A DNA stretch of 64,000 nt, from the NCBI GenBank assembly GCA_030522415.1, contig CM060114.1, positions 23,169,304-23,233,303 on the forward strand. Direction: 5' to 3'. A program made the position numbers and the translations under genes. The notes beneath the pieces are model-generated. The model worked only from the letters and a program-made list of their open reading frames with translations. It searched no databases and had not been told where the DNA came from. The DNA comes from Channallabes apus. Taxonomy: Eukaryota; Chordata; Actinopteri; Siluriformes; Clariidae. Every line of letters begins with the position of its first letter. Position 1 is the first letter of the stretch. Shown in pieces: positions 1 to 10,798 of this stretch.

Positions 1-735
1 TCTCGATTCAATGAGTGCGCTCTTGCTCTTGGGCGATCGGCTGTCGTATTTGCGATCTTGACGTTGAAGCACTCTTAATTTAGCATCATGCATAGCGAGC
101 GCCATTTTGGTTTCCAGCCTTTCTCTTTTTGCCTTTAGTTGTGCTTTTTCCATTTCTAGTCGTGCCTTTTCCATTTCTAATTGGAGACGTTCGTCCAAGG
201 TTGCAGCCTTTGCTAACAGAGCTGCTCTGTCGGCTTCTTCTCTCTTTAGTCGGGCTGAGGATGATGTAGAAGTTACAGACCTTTTGGATGCTGCCGTTAT
301 CTGTGACACGCTGTTGCCCGGCGAGACATATTCGCGTATTCGCGATGTCACAGAGTGGCCCTTAGTGTCCTTGGTGTCCGCTATCCAGCAACCCACCTTA
401 ACTATGAATTCTGTGCGGCCTTGAGCCTCAGGTGCGCCGCAAGTGACCTGATCGCGTTTGTGTTCGTCCTTATGAGTGTACACAAGCACATCAACGTTAC
501 TTCTCATGAAGTCCTCTCTAAGCTTCCTGTATTCGGGTCTGTACTCAGTTTCAACGATGTCTAACTTATGTGCATAGTTCATAGGTGTCTTTAATGCAGT
601 AGACATTGCATTCTGTCGAATTCGCTTGCCCTTTCTTGCATCCAGCGCCTCATTGAGGTTCTTTCTGTTCGTCTCGAAGAGCACCGTTAGGCTCCCCAGC
701 CAAGTGCTGGGAGCGTCGTCCTCGTTGTTCGGCAT
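1..735 (-). CDS. Gag-like N-terminal part of a BEL/Pao-type retrotransposon, runs off the left edge
   Basis: The minus strand is open for 245 codons from an ATG at 735 to the window edge, with no stop. The protein begins MPNNEDDAPSTWLGS. Residues about 170-225 are a charged, heptad-like coiled coil rich in E, K, L and A, with a short repeat (LEMEKAR / LEMEKAQ). This layout is familiar from the Gag of fish BEL/Pao elements, but no zinc knuckle is reached before the edge. The start is chosen because it is the first ATG and lies downstream of the LTR and leader at 736-1451. The LTR start sequence matches that of the BEL element at 21775-25680, which supports the family. The plus-strand ORFs here are shadows. 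Function (structural Gag) is inferred. Confidence 0.6.
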   Translation of the reverse strand, partial: MPNNEDDAPSTWLGSLTVLFETNRKNLNEALDARKGKRIRQNAMSTALKTPMNYAHKLDIVETEYRPEYRKLREDFMRSNVDVLVYTHKDEHKRDQVTCGAPEAQGRTEFIVKVGCWIADTKDTKGHSVTSRIREYVSPGNSVSQITAASKRSVTSTSSSARLKREEADRAALLAKAATLDERLQLEMEKARLEMEKAQLKAKRERLETKMALAMHDAKLRVLQRQDRKYDSRSPKSKSALIESR

Positions 736-1451
736 GGTAAAGTTCAAGGCGTGCTATTCCCTTTTACTTTCTCTTTCAAACAGCGGAAAGCTTTTGACTT
801 TATGTAGATGCGGTCATATTATTTCACCAGTTTTGACGCGTAGCTTTGTCTTAAAGTTTCACTCACACGACAGAAGTCCGATCTCTTTGTCTCTTGTAGT
901 TTTTTTTGTCAGCATCAAAGAATCAACACGTCATACAGTCGTCTTGAGTAAATCCACTGTGATTACACACACCAGTTGCTGCATCTTGCAAATCTCTGAC
1001 TTTTACAACAACCTGTTTGCTGTATCTTACAAATTACAGTCTTAGCTTACGAATATAACAACATTCTTGCTGTATATATCTACTTACGGGAGCTTACGGT
1101 TACAACAACCTAGTTGCTGTATCTTACATTCTTAGCTTACCAGGAGCTCACTAGCTTAGGGTGAAAAGCTTGTGCTTCCGTAGCCTTCCGCATCTAAACT
1201 GAACTCTCTATCATATGACAGTCACACAAATGCATGTAATAGTAGAATGTCATCACAGACCAACTTACAATTGTCAAAATGGATGCATAACGTAGAAATT
1301 TAAAGCTTATGGCTTATGTAACAAACTTAATGCTTAATGCTTTACTAATGAATAGAACAAGGTAGAATAAATGAAATAAGTAAAATAAAATAAATTTTAT
1401 ACAAGCAGTAAAATAAAATAAATTCATAACTAGTACGATATAGCTCTTACA
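736..1451 (-). repeat. 5' LTR and leader of the left-edge BEL/Pao-type element
   Basis: Read on the minus strand, the block starts at 1451 with TGTAAGAGC followed by an ATATCG motif and an AT-rich stretch. The same start recurs at 21881, where it directly follows a purine-rich tract after the BEL integrase gene, so it is taken as the LTR start. Diverged repeats of a motif around TACAGCAAC..GTTGTTGTAA lie at about 970-1130. I could not fix the LTR 3' end or the primer site. Confidence 0.5.
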
Positions 1452-2035
1452 GGGCCTAAAGACCAACCTAGGCCTTCCTTAAAGTTTTAAGAGACTTTAT
1501 TAGCCATTTGTACACAAACAGTATGAGTTGGAACAGCATTGGAATTTTTTGTGCAGAAACCCTCTAAGTGATAAAAAGATAGATGAAGTAGAATGAACAT
1601 ACAATACAAAAATAATTCAAGAATAAAAGATAACCTGAGATAAAATAACACTAACATGCTCGGCTTCTAGTTGATTGGAAAACTCAAAATTCATCTTAAA
1701 GCATCATCTCCCTGTAGCTGCTCACGTCAATTCAGTTCCTTTAATCCTAGCCTACAAAGAAATGGATTGAATTCACTTACCTGAAGTTGCTCCTCAGGAC
1801 CTCAGCTTATCCTGATCTTTATGGTCTCCATGGTAAAATATTTTTATGGCGATCCCCCCAAAAAACTTTAAAGACTCACTACAGTTCCCAGTTTACCAAT
1901 CTCTAACAAGGCACATAATAAAAACCATGTAGCCATGGTTATTTATGACTTTTCTGGAAGCTATTAGCATTATCAGCTTTTAGCTATTGGACATGTTGTG
2001 TGCTGTACCCTTAGATAAATGTACTTTTGTTATTA
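1452..2035. other. AT-rich non-coding stretch, nothing recognised
   Basis: There is no long ORF and no terminal repeat or RNA fold that I can assign. This is probably the older sequence into which the left-edge BEL element inserted. Confidence 0.4.
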
Positions 2036-2215
2036 TACAGGTCCTTCTAAAAAAATTTGCATATTGTGATGAAGTTCATTATTTTCTGTAATGTACTGAT
2101 AAACATTAGACTTTCATATATTTTAGATTCATTACACACAACTGAAGTATTTCAAGCCTTTTATTGTTTTAATATTGATGATTGTGGCATACAGCTCATG
2201 AAAACCCAAAATCCC
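2036..2215. mobile_element. Tc1/mariner-like terminal inverted repeat fragment
   Basis: The block opens with CAGGTCCTTCTAAAAAAATT and continues as an AT-rich sequence ending near AAACCCAAAATCCC. From memory this matches the long terminal repeat of a family of teleost Tc1/mariner transposons. No transposase and no partner repeat are present, so it is a solo end. The sequence to 2396 is unassigned. Confidence 0.5.
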
Positions 2216-2396
2216 TTTTGAAGTTTTGAAGTCTTTTGATGATGATTTCCCGGTAGCCATGCCAGATTTATCGGCACCACCTCTTCACACACCTTGCTCA
2301 TCCCTTTGGAGTAAGCAAGGGGCAAAAAACTATTTCCATCACTGATGCATCTGTGACCTGAAAAAAAAGAGTAAACCAAGGACATGATTGGGAGGT

Positions 2397-2779
2397 TGTC
2401 ATGCACACTCAATCCACGACCGGCACTAGGACCCGGAAGTAGAGCGGTCGTAAATCAGGAAGTATAAAAGGAGTAAATAAACCATAGCAGAGCGCTCAGT
2501 CATTGAGTTCGGCCCATGTTGGTTTGTGTTGCGATTTTCCAAACCGTGAGTACTCACCAATCTTTTGGGTTATTGCTTACTGCTATTTGTGTGTGCATTT
2601 ATAGGACGTGGGTTAAATTTGTGTTTTTCCCTTGCTCACCCTTTGTGAGAGTCCTTATACTAAATCGCAGGGATCCTACCTACTCGCTTCTCTCCGTGTT
2701 TGGGTTCACCATCCACGCTACATTGGGCTAACCGCTAAAGCTACGTCTTCTGGTCCTTCAGGTTAGTTCACCCGTGACA
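2397..2779 (+). repeat. 5' LTR of the Gypsy element
   Basis: A 383 bp direct repeat of 10752-11137 with TG..CA ends. It holds a TATA box at 2463-2469. By eye the two LTRs differ at only a handful of positions, which suggests a recent insertion. Confidence 0.93.
2463..2505 (+). promoter_or_regulatory. LTR promoter and putative self-primer
   Basis: TATAAAAG lies at 2463-2470. About 30 bases downstream, where transcription should start, is GCTCAGTCATTG (2494-2505). It is complementary at 10 of 12 positions to the 12 bases just after the LTR (2780-2791). Tf1/sushi-group elements prime reverse transcription with the 5' end of their own transcript, so this pairing is meaningful. The exact start site is inferred. 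Confidence 0.5.
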
Positions 2780-2791
2780 GAATGCCTGAGC
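2780..2791 (+). promoter_or_regulatory. Putative self-priming primer-binding site overlapping the gag start
   Basis: GAATGCCTGAGC follows the LTR directly and contains the gag ATG at 2782. It shows no match that I recognise to a tRNA 3' end, and it pairs with 2494-2505 in the LTR. Confidence 0.45.
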
Positions 2792-3800
2792 CCTCCGCGG
2801 TGAACCCAGCGGATTATGCGAGCCTTTGCGACGTTGTGGATCAGCATGCCGCGCTAATCAATCAGCTAACCGTGGATCTCGCTTCTCTCCGCCGCGAGTT
2901 CGCTGAGCTCTGGCGGGAGAATGCTGATCTCCGCGCGGCTGTTGATGGCGTCACTGCTCGATCGCACGCCGCGAGGCTGCAGCGCCGCATCATCACCACT
3001 CCCCCCCCCCTTCTGATGTTTTTCTTTCTCTACCAGAAAAATGGAATGGCATGGACGGGAAATGCAGTGTGTTTTTAACAGCACTTGAGTTGGTGTTTGA
3101 GTTTAATTCCACCAGGTACTCCACCGACCGACTACGCATTGCACTACTCGTTTCGTTGCTAACAGGGCAGGCAGCTGAGTGGACCACGGCAGTTATCCGC
3201 GCTGACACGGACGTCGCTCACTCATACAACAAATTCACCCGTCAGCTCAAACTCACTTTTGAACACCCTGCGGGCGAGGTGGAGACCGATTCAAAGCTCT
3301 ATCATCTGCGGCAGGGAGCATTGTCCGTGAGTCGCTATACGGCTGAATTCCGCACGCTCGCCATTCAGACCACCTGGGGAGATGCAGCGCTCCGGACATC
3401 ATACTACGAGGGGTTGGCTTCTAGGATAAAAGATGAACTAGCCGGGCGAGAGCTCCCCGCTACACTGGAGGGGCTAATCCAACTGGCCCTGCGGATCGAC
3501 CAACGCCTCGTCTCTCGCCCGAAGCCAGCTCCTAGAACCCTGCCGCCAGCATCGACCTTCACCTTCAACCCACCACGACCACCTTCTTTCGCCACCTACG
3601 CCATACCTGGACATGTCGGTTCTCCACCTCCTGCCGTGGTTGACACAGGAGCCGGGGAACCCATGCAACTAGGGCGTGCCTCCCTGACCGTATCGGAACG
3701 CGCACGCCGCTTCAAAGAGGGTCTGTGCGCATATTGTGGTTCCGCGGACCATCACCCGGCGATCTGCCCTCTACGTCCGGGAAACGCCCAGCCTCAGTGA
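2782..3800 (+). pseudogene. gag: Gypsy Gag (capsid and zinc knuckle), frame-shifted
   Basis: Gag packages the element RNA. The first ORF (2782-3078) gives an N-terminal coiled coil; after a frame break around a run of C at 3000-3010 the capsid continues in the frame of 3051-3800. The C-terminal part holds the phrase [18 protein letters not shown], usual in sushi-type Gag, then one CCHC knuckle [14 protein letters not shown]. The reading frame then runs out at PGNAQPQ, where the sequence jumps into the reverse transcriptase region, so the Gag C-terminus and protease are deleted. The ATG lies 2 bases after the LTR, as in self-priming elements. Confidence 0.8.
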
Positions 3801-5162
3801 ACAGAGGGAGAGATTCACTCTACTCTCTCTCCACCACGGAGACGCAGGCGATGGAAGACTATGTGACAAATGCCCTCCGCCAAGGTATCATCCGGCCCTC
3901 CTCATCGCCTGCTGCTGCAGGGTTCTTCTTCGTGAAGAAAAAAGGAGGAGAACTTCGGCCATGTGTCGACTATCGGGGGCTAAATAACATCACCATAAAG
4001 AACCGACACCCGTTGCCTCTTAACAACTCTGCCCTGGACGCCCTCTCTGGCGCTACCATCTTCACAAAGTTGGACCTGCAGAGCGCCTACAACTTGGTGC
4101 GCATCAGAAAGGGTGATGAGTGGAAGACGTCCTTCATCACACCCACGGGACACTATGAAATCCTGGTAATCCCCTTTGGCCTTTGCAATGCCCCCGCCGC
4201 TTTCCAACATTTCATCAATGACGTTCTCCGGGACATGTTAGGGCGGTGGGCATTTGCATACTTGGACGATATCCTAATTTATTCACGAACTCCTGAAGAA
4301 CACACTCAGCATGTCAGAGCGGTTTTAAAGAGATTACACGCCCATCAACTGTACTGTAAGTTGGAAAAGTGCGCTTTTCACGAGCGCTCCACCACTTTCC
4401 TGGGTTTTGTCATCTCGCCCCAGGGTGTGGCCATGGACCCGCAGAAACTCGAAGTTGTGCGTCATTGGCCCCTACCCAAGACCCTTAAGCAGCTTCAACG
4501 GTTTCTCGGGTTTGCGAACTCCTATCGTCGCTTTATCCGGGACTACAGTACGGTTGCCGCCCCCCTAACCGCTCTGACCCGACCCTCACCATCACCCTTC
4601 ACTCTAGACTCTGCCGCCATCTCAGCCTTCCAAAGGCTTTGCCAACTTTTCACCACCGCACCGATTCTTCTCCACCCAGATTCAAGTCAACCATTCGTTG
4701 TGGAGGTGGACGCCTCAGATGTGGGCGCTGGGGCTGTTCTCTCCCAGCGAGGTCCAGACCAAAAACCCCTGTAGTTTTTTCTCCAAAAAATTTAACACCA
4801 CTCAGCAGCGATACGGGGTAGGGGACCGCGAGCTGTTGGCCATAAAGTGGGCTTTGGAGGAATGGCGTCACTGGCTCCAGGGCACCAGAGAGCCATTCAT
4901 CGTCTGGACCGATCATCAAAATCTCATCACAATCCACAACCTTAAACAGCTGAACCCGAGGCAGGCGCAATGGGCACTATTTTTCGAACATTATGATTTC
5001 CATCTGTCATACCGCCCGGGCTCGAAAAACACCAAAGCTGATGCCCTCTCCCATCAGGATGAAGAGGATGTCGCCCGGGCGGAGCCCGCGCCTGTTCTCC
5101 CACCATCCAGAATTATCACACCCCTCCGCTGGGAACTGGAAACAAGGGTCCGCCAGGCATAG
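3801..5162 (+). pseudogene. pol: Gypsy reverse transcriptase and RNase H, protease deleted
   Basis: Visible blocks are [40 protein letters not shown] and the catalytic [11 protein letters not shown], all in the frame of 3725-4774. RNase H begins with [18 protein letters not shown] and continues after a frame shift near 4770 as RYGVGDRELLAIKWALEEW and IVWTDHQNLI, ending near PGSKNTKADALS. The usual aspartic protease between Gag and RT is absent because of a deletion near 3800. L2-A interrupts the gene 66 bases after the last stop-free stretch. The RT core itself keeps its catalytic aspartates. Confidence 0.88.
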
Positions 5163-5222
5163 GTCACGGAGAACGAACCGGCAGGTGCGCCGCCTGGACG
5201 TCTCAACGTGCCTCACCCCATG

Positions 5223-5227
5223 AGATC
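5223..5227 (+). repeat. Target-site duplication AGATC of L2-A, left copy
   Basis: AGATC occurs at 5223-5227 and again at 9458-9462. Removing the L2 and one copy restores contiguous Gypsy sequence. Confidence 0.8.
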
Positions 5228-5235
5228 TAAAAAAA

Positions 5236-5385
5236 AATAATGTGGGCTTCATAGATAATTGGAAGACCTTTGAGGGCAAAGCTGGCCTGTTAGGGCGGGA
5301 CGGTGTCCATCCCACTCGGGAAGGTGCTGCTCTCATTTCCTGTAGTATAGCTCATGGTCTCTGTAGAGGTCTAGTTAATCGGTGA
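5236..5385 (+). pseudogene. L2-A ORF1 C-terminus (SGNH esterase-like), truncated
   Basis: The peptide IDNWKTFEGKAGLLGRDG followed by VHPTREGAALISCS is the C-terminal block of an SGNH-hydrolase fold, carrying the D..H pair of the catalytic triad (Asp codon 5299-5301). L2/CR1 ORF1 proteins commonly hold such an esterase domain. Only about 50 residues remain because insertion was 5'-truncated. Its fuller counterpart lies at 43487-44360. Confidence 0.75.
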
Positions 5386-5481
5386 CAATCCAGAGCCCAG
5401 GCCAGGGAGCAGACAGACAGGCTAAACCAACCATCTGCTAGCTGCATAGAGTCGTCACTCAGGGTTCACCTTATTGAGACT

Positions 5482-8441
5482 GTGTCTGTTCCCCGATCTA
5501 AGCAAAAATGTAGAAAGACTCAGAACGTCTGTTTCAATAATCTAATTAACATAAAGACCACAAACTCCGATCATACTGAATGCGCAGCCGGCACCTCTGA
5601 TCTGAAGCTAGGATTGTTAAATATTAGATCTCTCGCATCAAAAGCAGTTATTGTTAATGAAATTATCACAGATCAGGCATTTAATATACTCTGTTTAACT
5701 GAAACATGGGTTAAACAGGACGAGTATGTAGCTCTAAATGAAGCTAGTCCTCCTGGATACAGCTACATACACCAGCCTCGGTTAACTGGTAGAGGAGGAG
5801 CCGTCGCAGTTATTCATAATGATAATCTGTATATCGTACAAAAACACGGACACAAATTTAACTCATTTGAAATTCTCTATAGTAACACAAGTGTATTTAA
5901 GTATATTAAATCAGCTCAGTCGATTCCACTAATTATAATTTACAGACCTCCAGGGCCGTATTCTGAATTTCTTAGTGAATTTGCAGATTTCATCTCAGAC
6001 CTGGTCGTTTCTGTAGACAAAGTGTTAATTGCTGGAGATTTTAACATTCATTTTGAGAATCCAGAAGACCCTCTGAGAACAGCATTTATATCCATACTGG
6101 ACTCCGTAGGCGTAAATCAGTGTGTAGTAGGACCCACTCATAAAGCAGGTCACACTTTAGATTTAGTAATATTCTTCGGATTAATTATAAGAAATGTATT
6201 CACAATTCCACTGTCTGAAATTATCTCAGATCACTATCTTGTCTCCATTCAAGTGTGTCACAGTGATAATGTACGCACAGCACCGCGCTACCGTATTAAA
6301 CGTACATTCACATCAACTACCACACAGAGTTTTATCAGTAATCTCCCAGAGTTACCAACTTCGATTAGGCCACCGTCTGACCCCACAGAACTTGATCAGG
6401 TGACTGAATATTTAGAGTCGACACTTCGTTGTACCTTAGATAATGTAGCTCCAGCTAAAAGAAAAATTATTAGAGATAAGAAACTCGCTCCCTGGTATAA
6501 CGATCACACGCGCACTTTAAAACAAAACAAAACAAAAACAACTTTCAAACTAAATTGTTGGTATTTCAAATAGCATGGAAAGAGAGCATCCTGAACTATA
6601 GGAAAGCTCTTAGTGTAGCTAGATCAACGTATCTCTCCACTCTTGTAGAAGAAAATAAAAATAATCCTAGATTTTTATTTAATACCGTAGCCAAATTAAC
6701 CAGAAATAAGACCACTACAGAAATCTCCACAACAACATCATGCAATAGTGAGGACTTCATGAACTTTTTTAATAATAAAATTGTAAATATCAGGCATAAA
6801 ATTGAGGCTTTGAAACCAAACAATGTAATTGATACAGATGTTAACCTAGCCATGTCAGATTCAAACCTAGAATACTTTACTCCCCTTGAAGAGAATGAAC
6901 TAATTTCACTCATCTCTTCTGCAAATTCATCAACCTGTATATTAGATCCTATACCGACACATTTTCTTAAACAGATAGTAACAGTAATAACAGAACCGCT
7001 GTTGAGAATAATTAATTCCTCACTCAGCATTGGTTATGTTCCAAAATCTTTTAAAGTAGCAGTTATTAAACCAATAATTAAGAAACCTGACCCCGACCCC
7101 TGTCAGCTGTCCAATTACAGGCCAATATCAAACCTCCCCTTTATCTCTAAGATTCTGGAAAAGATAGTAGCGGAGCAGCTATGCTCATATCTACATAGAA
7201 ATGGCATACATGAACTGTATCAGTCAGGATTTAGGCCTCATCACAGCACAGAAACAGCACTCGTTAAAGTAGTAAATGACCTCCTATTGGCCTCTGATCA
7301 GGGTTGTGTAACTATGCTTGTATTACTCGACCTCAGTGCAGCTTTTGACACCATTGATCATGCTATTCTTCTTCACAGATTAGAAAATGTAGTAGGAATT
7401 AATGGTACAGCCCTCTCCTGGCTCAGATCCTATTTGACCGATCGTTATCAGTATGTAGACTTAAATGGTGATTATTCTGCATGTTCTCTAGTGGAGTTTG
7501 GCGTTCCGCAGGGTTCAGTTTTAGGCCCACTGCTTTTTTCCCTTTACATGCTTCCTCTGGGCAACATAATCCGTAAGCATGGTATTAGTTTTCATTGTTA
7601 TGCTGACGACACACAGCTATACGTCTCAACAAAACCTGATGAGAAAAACCATCTTACTAAAGTTGAGCAATGTGTGCAGGACATAAGAAATTGGATGCTA
7701 ATTAACTTCCTTCTGCTTAATCGGCTTAAGACAGAAGTTCTAGTCATAGGACCGCATACAGCTAGAAGTAATATCTTAGATCACACCGTAACTTTAGATG
7801 GCCTTTCTGTTCTGTCAAGTGCAACAGTAAAAGACCTCGGCGTGATTATAGATTCCAGCCTTTCATTTGAAGCTCATGTAGATAATATCACCAGGATAGC
7901 ATTCTTTCACCTCAGAAATATCGCCAAAATAAGAAATATATTGTCGCTAAACGATGCAGAAAAACTAGTTCATGCTTTTATCACTTCTAGGTTGGACTAT
8001 TGTAATGCCTTACTGTCTGGTTGTTCAGTTAGGTGCATAAACAAGCTTCAGCTAGTCCAGAATGCAGCAGCGAGAGTCCTCACTAGAACCAGAAGATATG
8101 AGCACATCACCCCTATCCTATCTTCACTGCATTGGCTCCCTGTGAAATTTCGCATTGATTTTAAAATACTACTCTTGACATATAAGGCATTAAATGGTCT
8201 CGCCCCGCAGTATCTGAGCGAACTGCTAGTGTCTTACGATCCGCCAAGCCTACTTCGGTCAAAGGATGCAGGCTGCTTATCAGTACCGTGTATTATGAAA
8301 ACTACAGCTGGGGGCAGAGCTTTTTCTTACAAAGCCCCAAAATTATGGAATAGTCTTCCAAATAGTGTTTGGGACTCAGACACAGTCTCAGTGTTTAAGT
8401 CTAGGCTCAAAACCTATTTATTTAGCCAAGCATTTTTATAA
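5482..8441 (+). pseudogene. L2-A ORF2: AP endonuclease and reverse transcriptase, one frame break
   Basis: The protein nicks target DNA and reverse transcribes element RNA at the nick. The endonuclease half (5482-6573) shows LGLLNIRSL, ILCLTETW with the catalytic Glu, GRGGAVAVI, YRPPGPYSEF, AGDFNIHFE, HTLDLVI and SDHYLV. The RT half (6555-8441, 628 codons open) shows [57 protein letters not shown] and [13 protein letters not shown] with YADD at 7599-7610, then a C-terminal domain ending [15 protein letters not shown]. The halves are split by an indel in an AACA-rich run at about 6525-6570. A start inside 5482 is chosen because it precedes the endonuclease. Apart from this break the catalytic residues look intact. 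Confidence 0.9.
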
Positions 8442-9457
8442 ATAGATTTGCCATAAGGTAAAGGAGCAGATCTGGGGGACTCATGGACGTAGAGTATTAT
8501 GGTGAACTGGTATGTTTAGATGCTGTCTTCCTCAGTCTCATTTGATCACTCAGGTTTGTTGACGGTGAGGTGATTGTTTGCTTTACATCTCAGGGAGCCC
8601 TCATGTTTGTGTTTCCTTCTGGCTCTCCCTTTTAGTTATGCTGTCATAATTAGTCCTGCCGGAGTCCCTGCTTGCACTCTACAGTAAATATACATTCACA
8701 TTAGACATTGTGACTGTGACCATACCTAATTGCAATCTCTCCTCCTCTTCTCTTCCTCCCCTTCTTTCTCTTTCCTCTCTCCCCCTGTCTCCCCCTTTCA
8801 CTCTTTCTCTCTCTCTCTCTGTCGAGCTACACATGTGATTCCTGAGCTGCCAGTGATCCAGACTCCCTCTGCCCTCCGGACCTGTCTGATCCATCCTGGT
8901 GCCCGGTTTCTGGTTGGAGGTCACATCGCATGGATGCCCCGTGTGTCTCTTTAGGATGCGCCTGGTATCTGGGGATGATTCTATCTACTTAGAAGATGGT
9001 TCTGGCCTCGACTGGTGTTGTCAGGTGTTTCTCTGAGGACTTGACAATTCGATAGTTCAGGACTGGAACTTTCTACAAGTCTATCTGAGTCTCGAATAAC
9101 TACTGGACTCCATTTTACATCAACTATAATAACATCAATTAACATCAACTATTATAGCTGAACCTAACACTGTATAAATGCAGATCATTTCCTGCTATCT
9201 GTTTCACCCAGATGAGGATGGGTTCCCTGTTGAGTCTGGTTCCTCTCAAGGTTTCTTCCTATTACCATCTCAGGGAGTTTTTCCTTGCCACTGTCGCCCT
9301 CGGGCTTGCTCGCCAGGGAATATCTGAACATTTTATTCATACACATTCACATTCCATACAAACTTAAATAATTCTTTTGATTGTGTAAAGCTGTTTTGAG
9401 ACAATGTCAATTGTTAAAAGCGCTATACAAATAAAACTGAATTGAATTGAATTGAAT
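8442..9457 (+). other. L2-A 3' UTR and tail
   Basis: Non-coding and alignable to 62597-63706 of L2-B and, inverted, to parts of L2-C. It includes a C/T-rich tract and ends with TTGAA-like repeats at 9437-9457, typical of slippage at target-primed reverse transcription. Confidence 0.85.
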
Positions 9458-9462
9458 AGATC

Positions 9463-10611
9463 GGAAGTCATCCAGTGGGGCCACACCTCACTCTCCGGGC
9501 ACCCAGGTAGCAGGCGTACAGCTCAGTTCGTCCAGCCCGCCTTCTGGTGGCCATCCATGACCAGGGACATCGACGAATACGTTCAGGCATGCCCAGTGTG
9601 TGCCAGGGCAAAGGACACCAACCAGCCGACACCAGGGGAACTTCAACCACTTCCAATTCCCCGTCGGCCCTGGTCGCACATTGCCGTCGATTTCATCACG
9701 GGCCTGCCGGAATCCGAACGGAGAAATACCATCTTAACCATCGTCGATCGTTTCTCCAAACCCGTGCACCTGGTGGCCCTAACCGGACTCCCGTCAGCCA
9801 AGGACACCGCAAAACTGATATTAGAGCACGTAGTCCGCCTGCATGGGTTCCCCAAAGACATCGTCTCGGATAGGGGGCCCCAGTTCACTGCCCAATTCTG
9901 GAAGGCCTTCTGCCGTCTGATCCATTCCACCTGCAGCCTATCTTCTGGGTACCATCCCCAGACCAATGGTCAGACGGAGTGGACAACCAACAACTGGAGC
10001 GCTATCTAAGGTGTTTTGTGGCGGATCGTCAGCGCTCCTGGGCTCGCTACCTCCTATGGGCTGAGTTGTCACGCAACCTACACGTCTCGTCTGCAACCAA
10101 CCTCAGTCCATTCGAGGTATGCCATGGTTTCCAACCTCCGATGTTCGAACACCAAGAACCGGATGTACCATCAGCCCAACAGTTGGTCCGCAGGTGTCGG
10201 CGGCTCTGGACATTGACGAGTCAAGCCATCCAACGAGCCAACACACGCTACGCCGCTCAACATCGCCGTCGACACCCTCCGGGACGTTTGTATAACGTAG
10301 GTGACAAGGTATGGCTGTCCACAAAGAACCTCCATCTACACACCGAATCAAGAAAACTATCGCCCAGATTCATTGGACCATATCGCATCCACCTCAAAAT
10401 TAACCCTGTCACCTACCGGTTCCAGCTGCCTGCGGCGCTCCGAATCCACCCAGTATTCCACACATCCCAACTAAAACCCTTCATCACTTCACCCATGGTT
10501 CCACCCACCCCCCCTGCTCCTCCTCCCCGTATCATTGATGGCGTATCATTACACCGTGCGACGGATACTCGACTCGCGCCCTCGGGGCAGAGGTACTCAG
10601 TACCTGGTTGA
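9463..10611 (+). pseudogene. pol: Gypsy integrase, frame-shifted
   Basis: Integrase inserts the element cDNA. A zinc-binding part ends in [12 protein letters not shown]; the core has [13 protein letters not shown] with the first Asp, [14 protein letters not shown] with the second and HPQTNGQTE with the Glu. After a frame shift near 9985 the C-terminal part ([52 protein letters not shown]) continues to about 10550. The gene starts mid-domain because L2-A separates it from RNase H. The D,D,E triad is present. Confidence 0.88.
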
Positions 10612-10798
10612 CTGGGAGGGCTATGGCCCCGAGGAACGGTCGTGGGTTCCCGCACGTTTCATCCTCGACCCAGAACTAATTCGGGATTACCGTCACAGGG
10701 TATCCTCCATCCCAGGACCGTCTGGAGCCGGTCCTGGACGGGGGGGGGGTACTGTCATGCACACTCAATCCACGACCGGCACTAGGACCCGGAAGTAG
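10552..10798 (+). pseudogene. Chromodomain at the integrase C-terminus, in a shifted frame
   Basis: The stretch [20 protein letters not shown] then [16 protein letters not shown] is a typical chromodomain with the aromatic and acidic positions expected to read methylated histone H3. Chromoviruses use it to target integration. A one-base shift near 10552 separates it from the integrase frame, so no fusion protein could be made. Confidence 0.85.
10736..10751 (+). promoter_or_regulatory. Polypurine tract of the Gypsy element
   Basis: A purine run with ten consecutive G ends two to three bases before the 3' LTR at 10752, the expected plus-strand primer position. Confidence 0.6.

Larger units (their letters stand above)
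5228..9457 (+). mobile_element. L2-clade LINE (copy L2-A) inside the Gypsy element
   Basis: It is 5'-truncated in the esterase-like domain of ORF1, carries a nearly complete ORF2 (endonuclease plus RT), a 1 kb 3' UTR and a 3' tail of TTGAA-type repeats. A polypyrimidine tract lies at 8735-8820. The 3' end contains the AGCGCTATACAAATAAA motif shared by all four L2 copies in the window. It is the least damaged LINE here. Confidence 0.92.

Noticed and set aside
107..1045. Plus-strand ORFs at the left end
   Set aside because: They are shadows of the minus-strand Gag frame and its leader; the minus strand gives a longer ORF with a coherent coiled coil.
2161..2412. 83 codon minus-strand ORF next to the Gypsy LTR
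   Set aside because: It spans a transposon end and the LTR start, with no recognisable domain.
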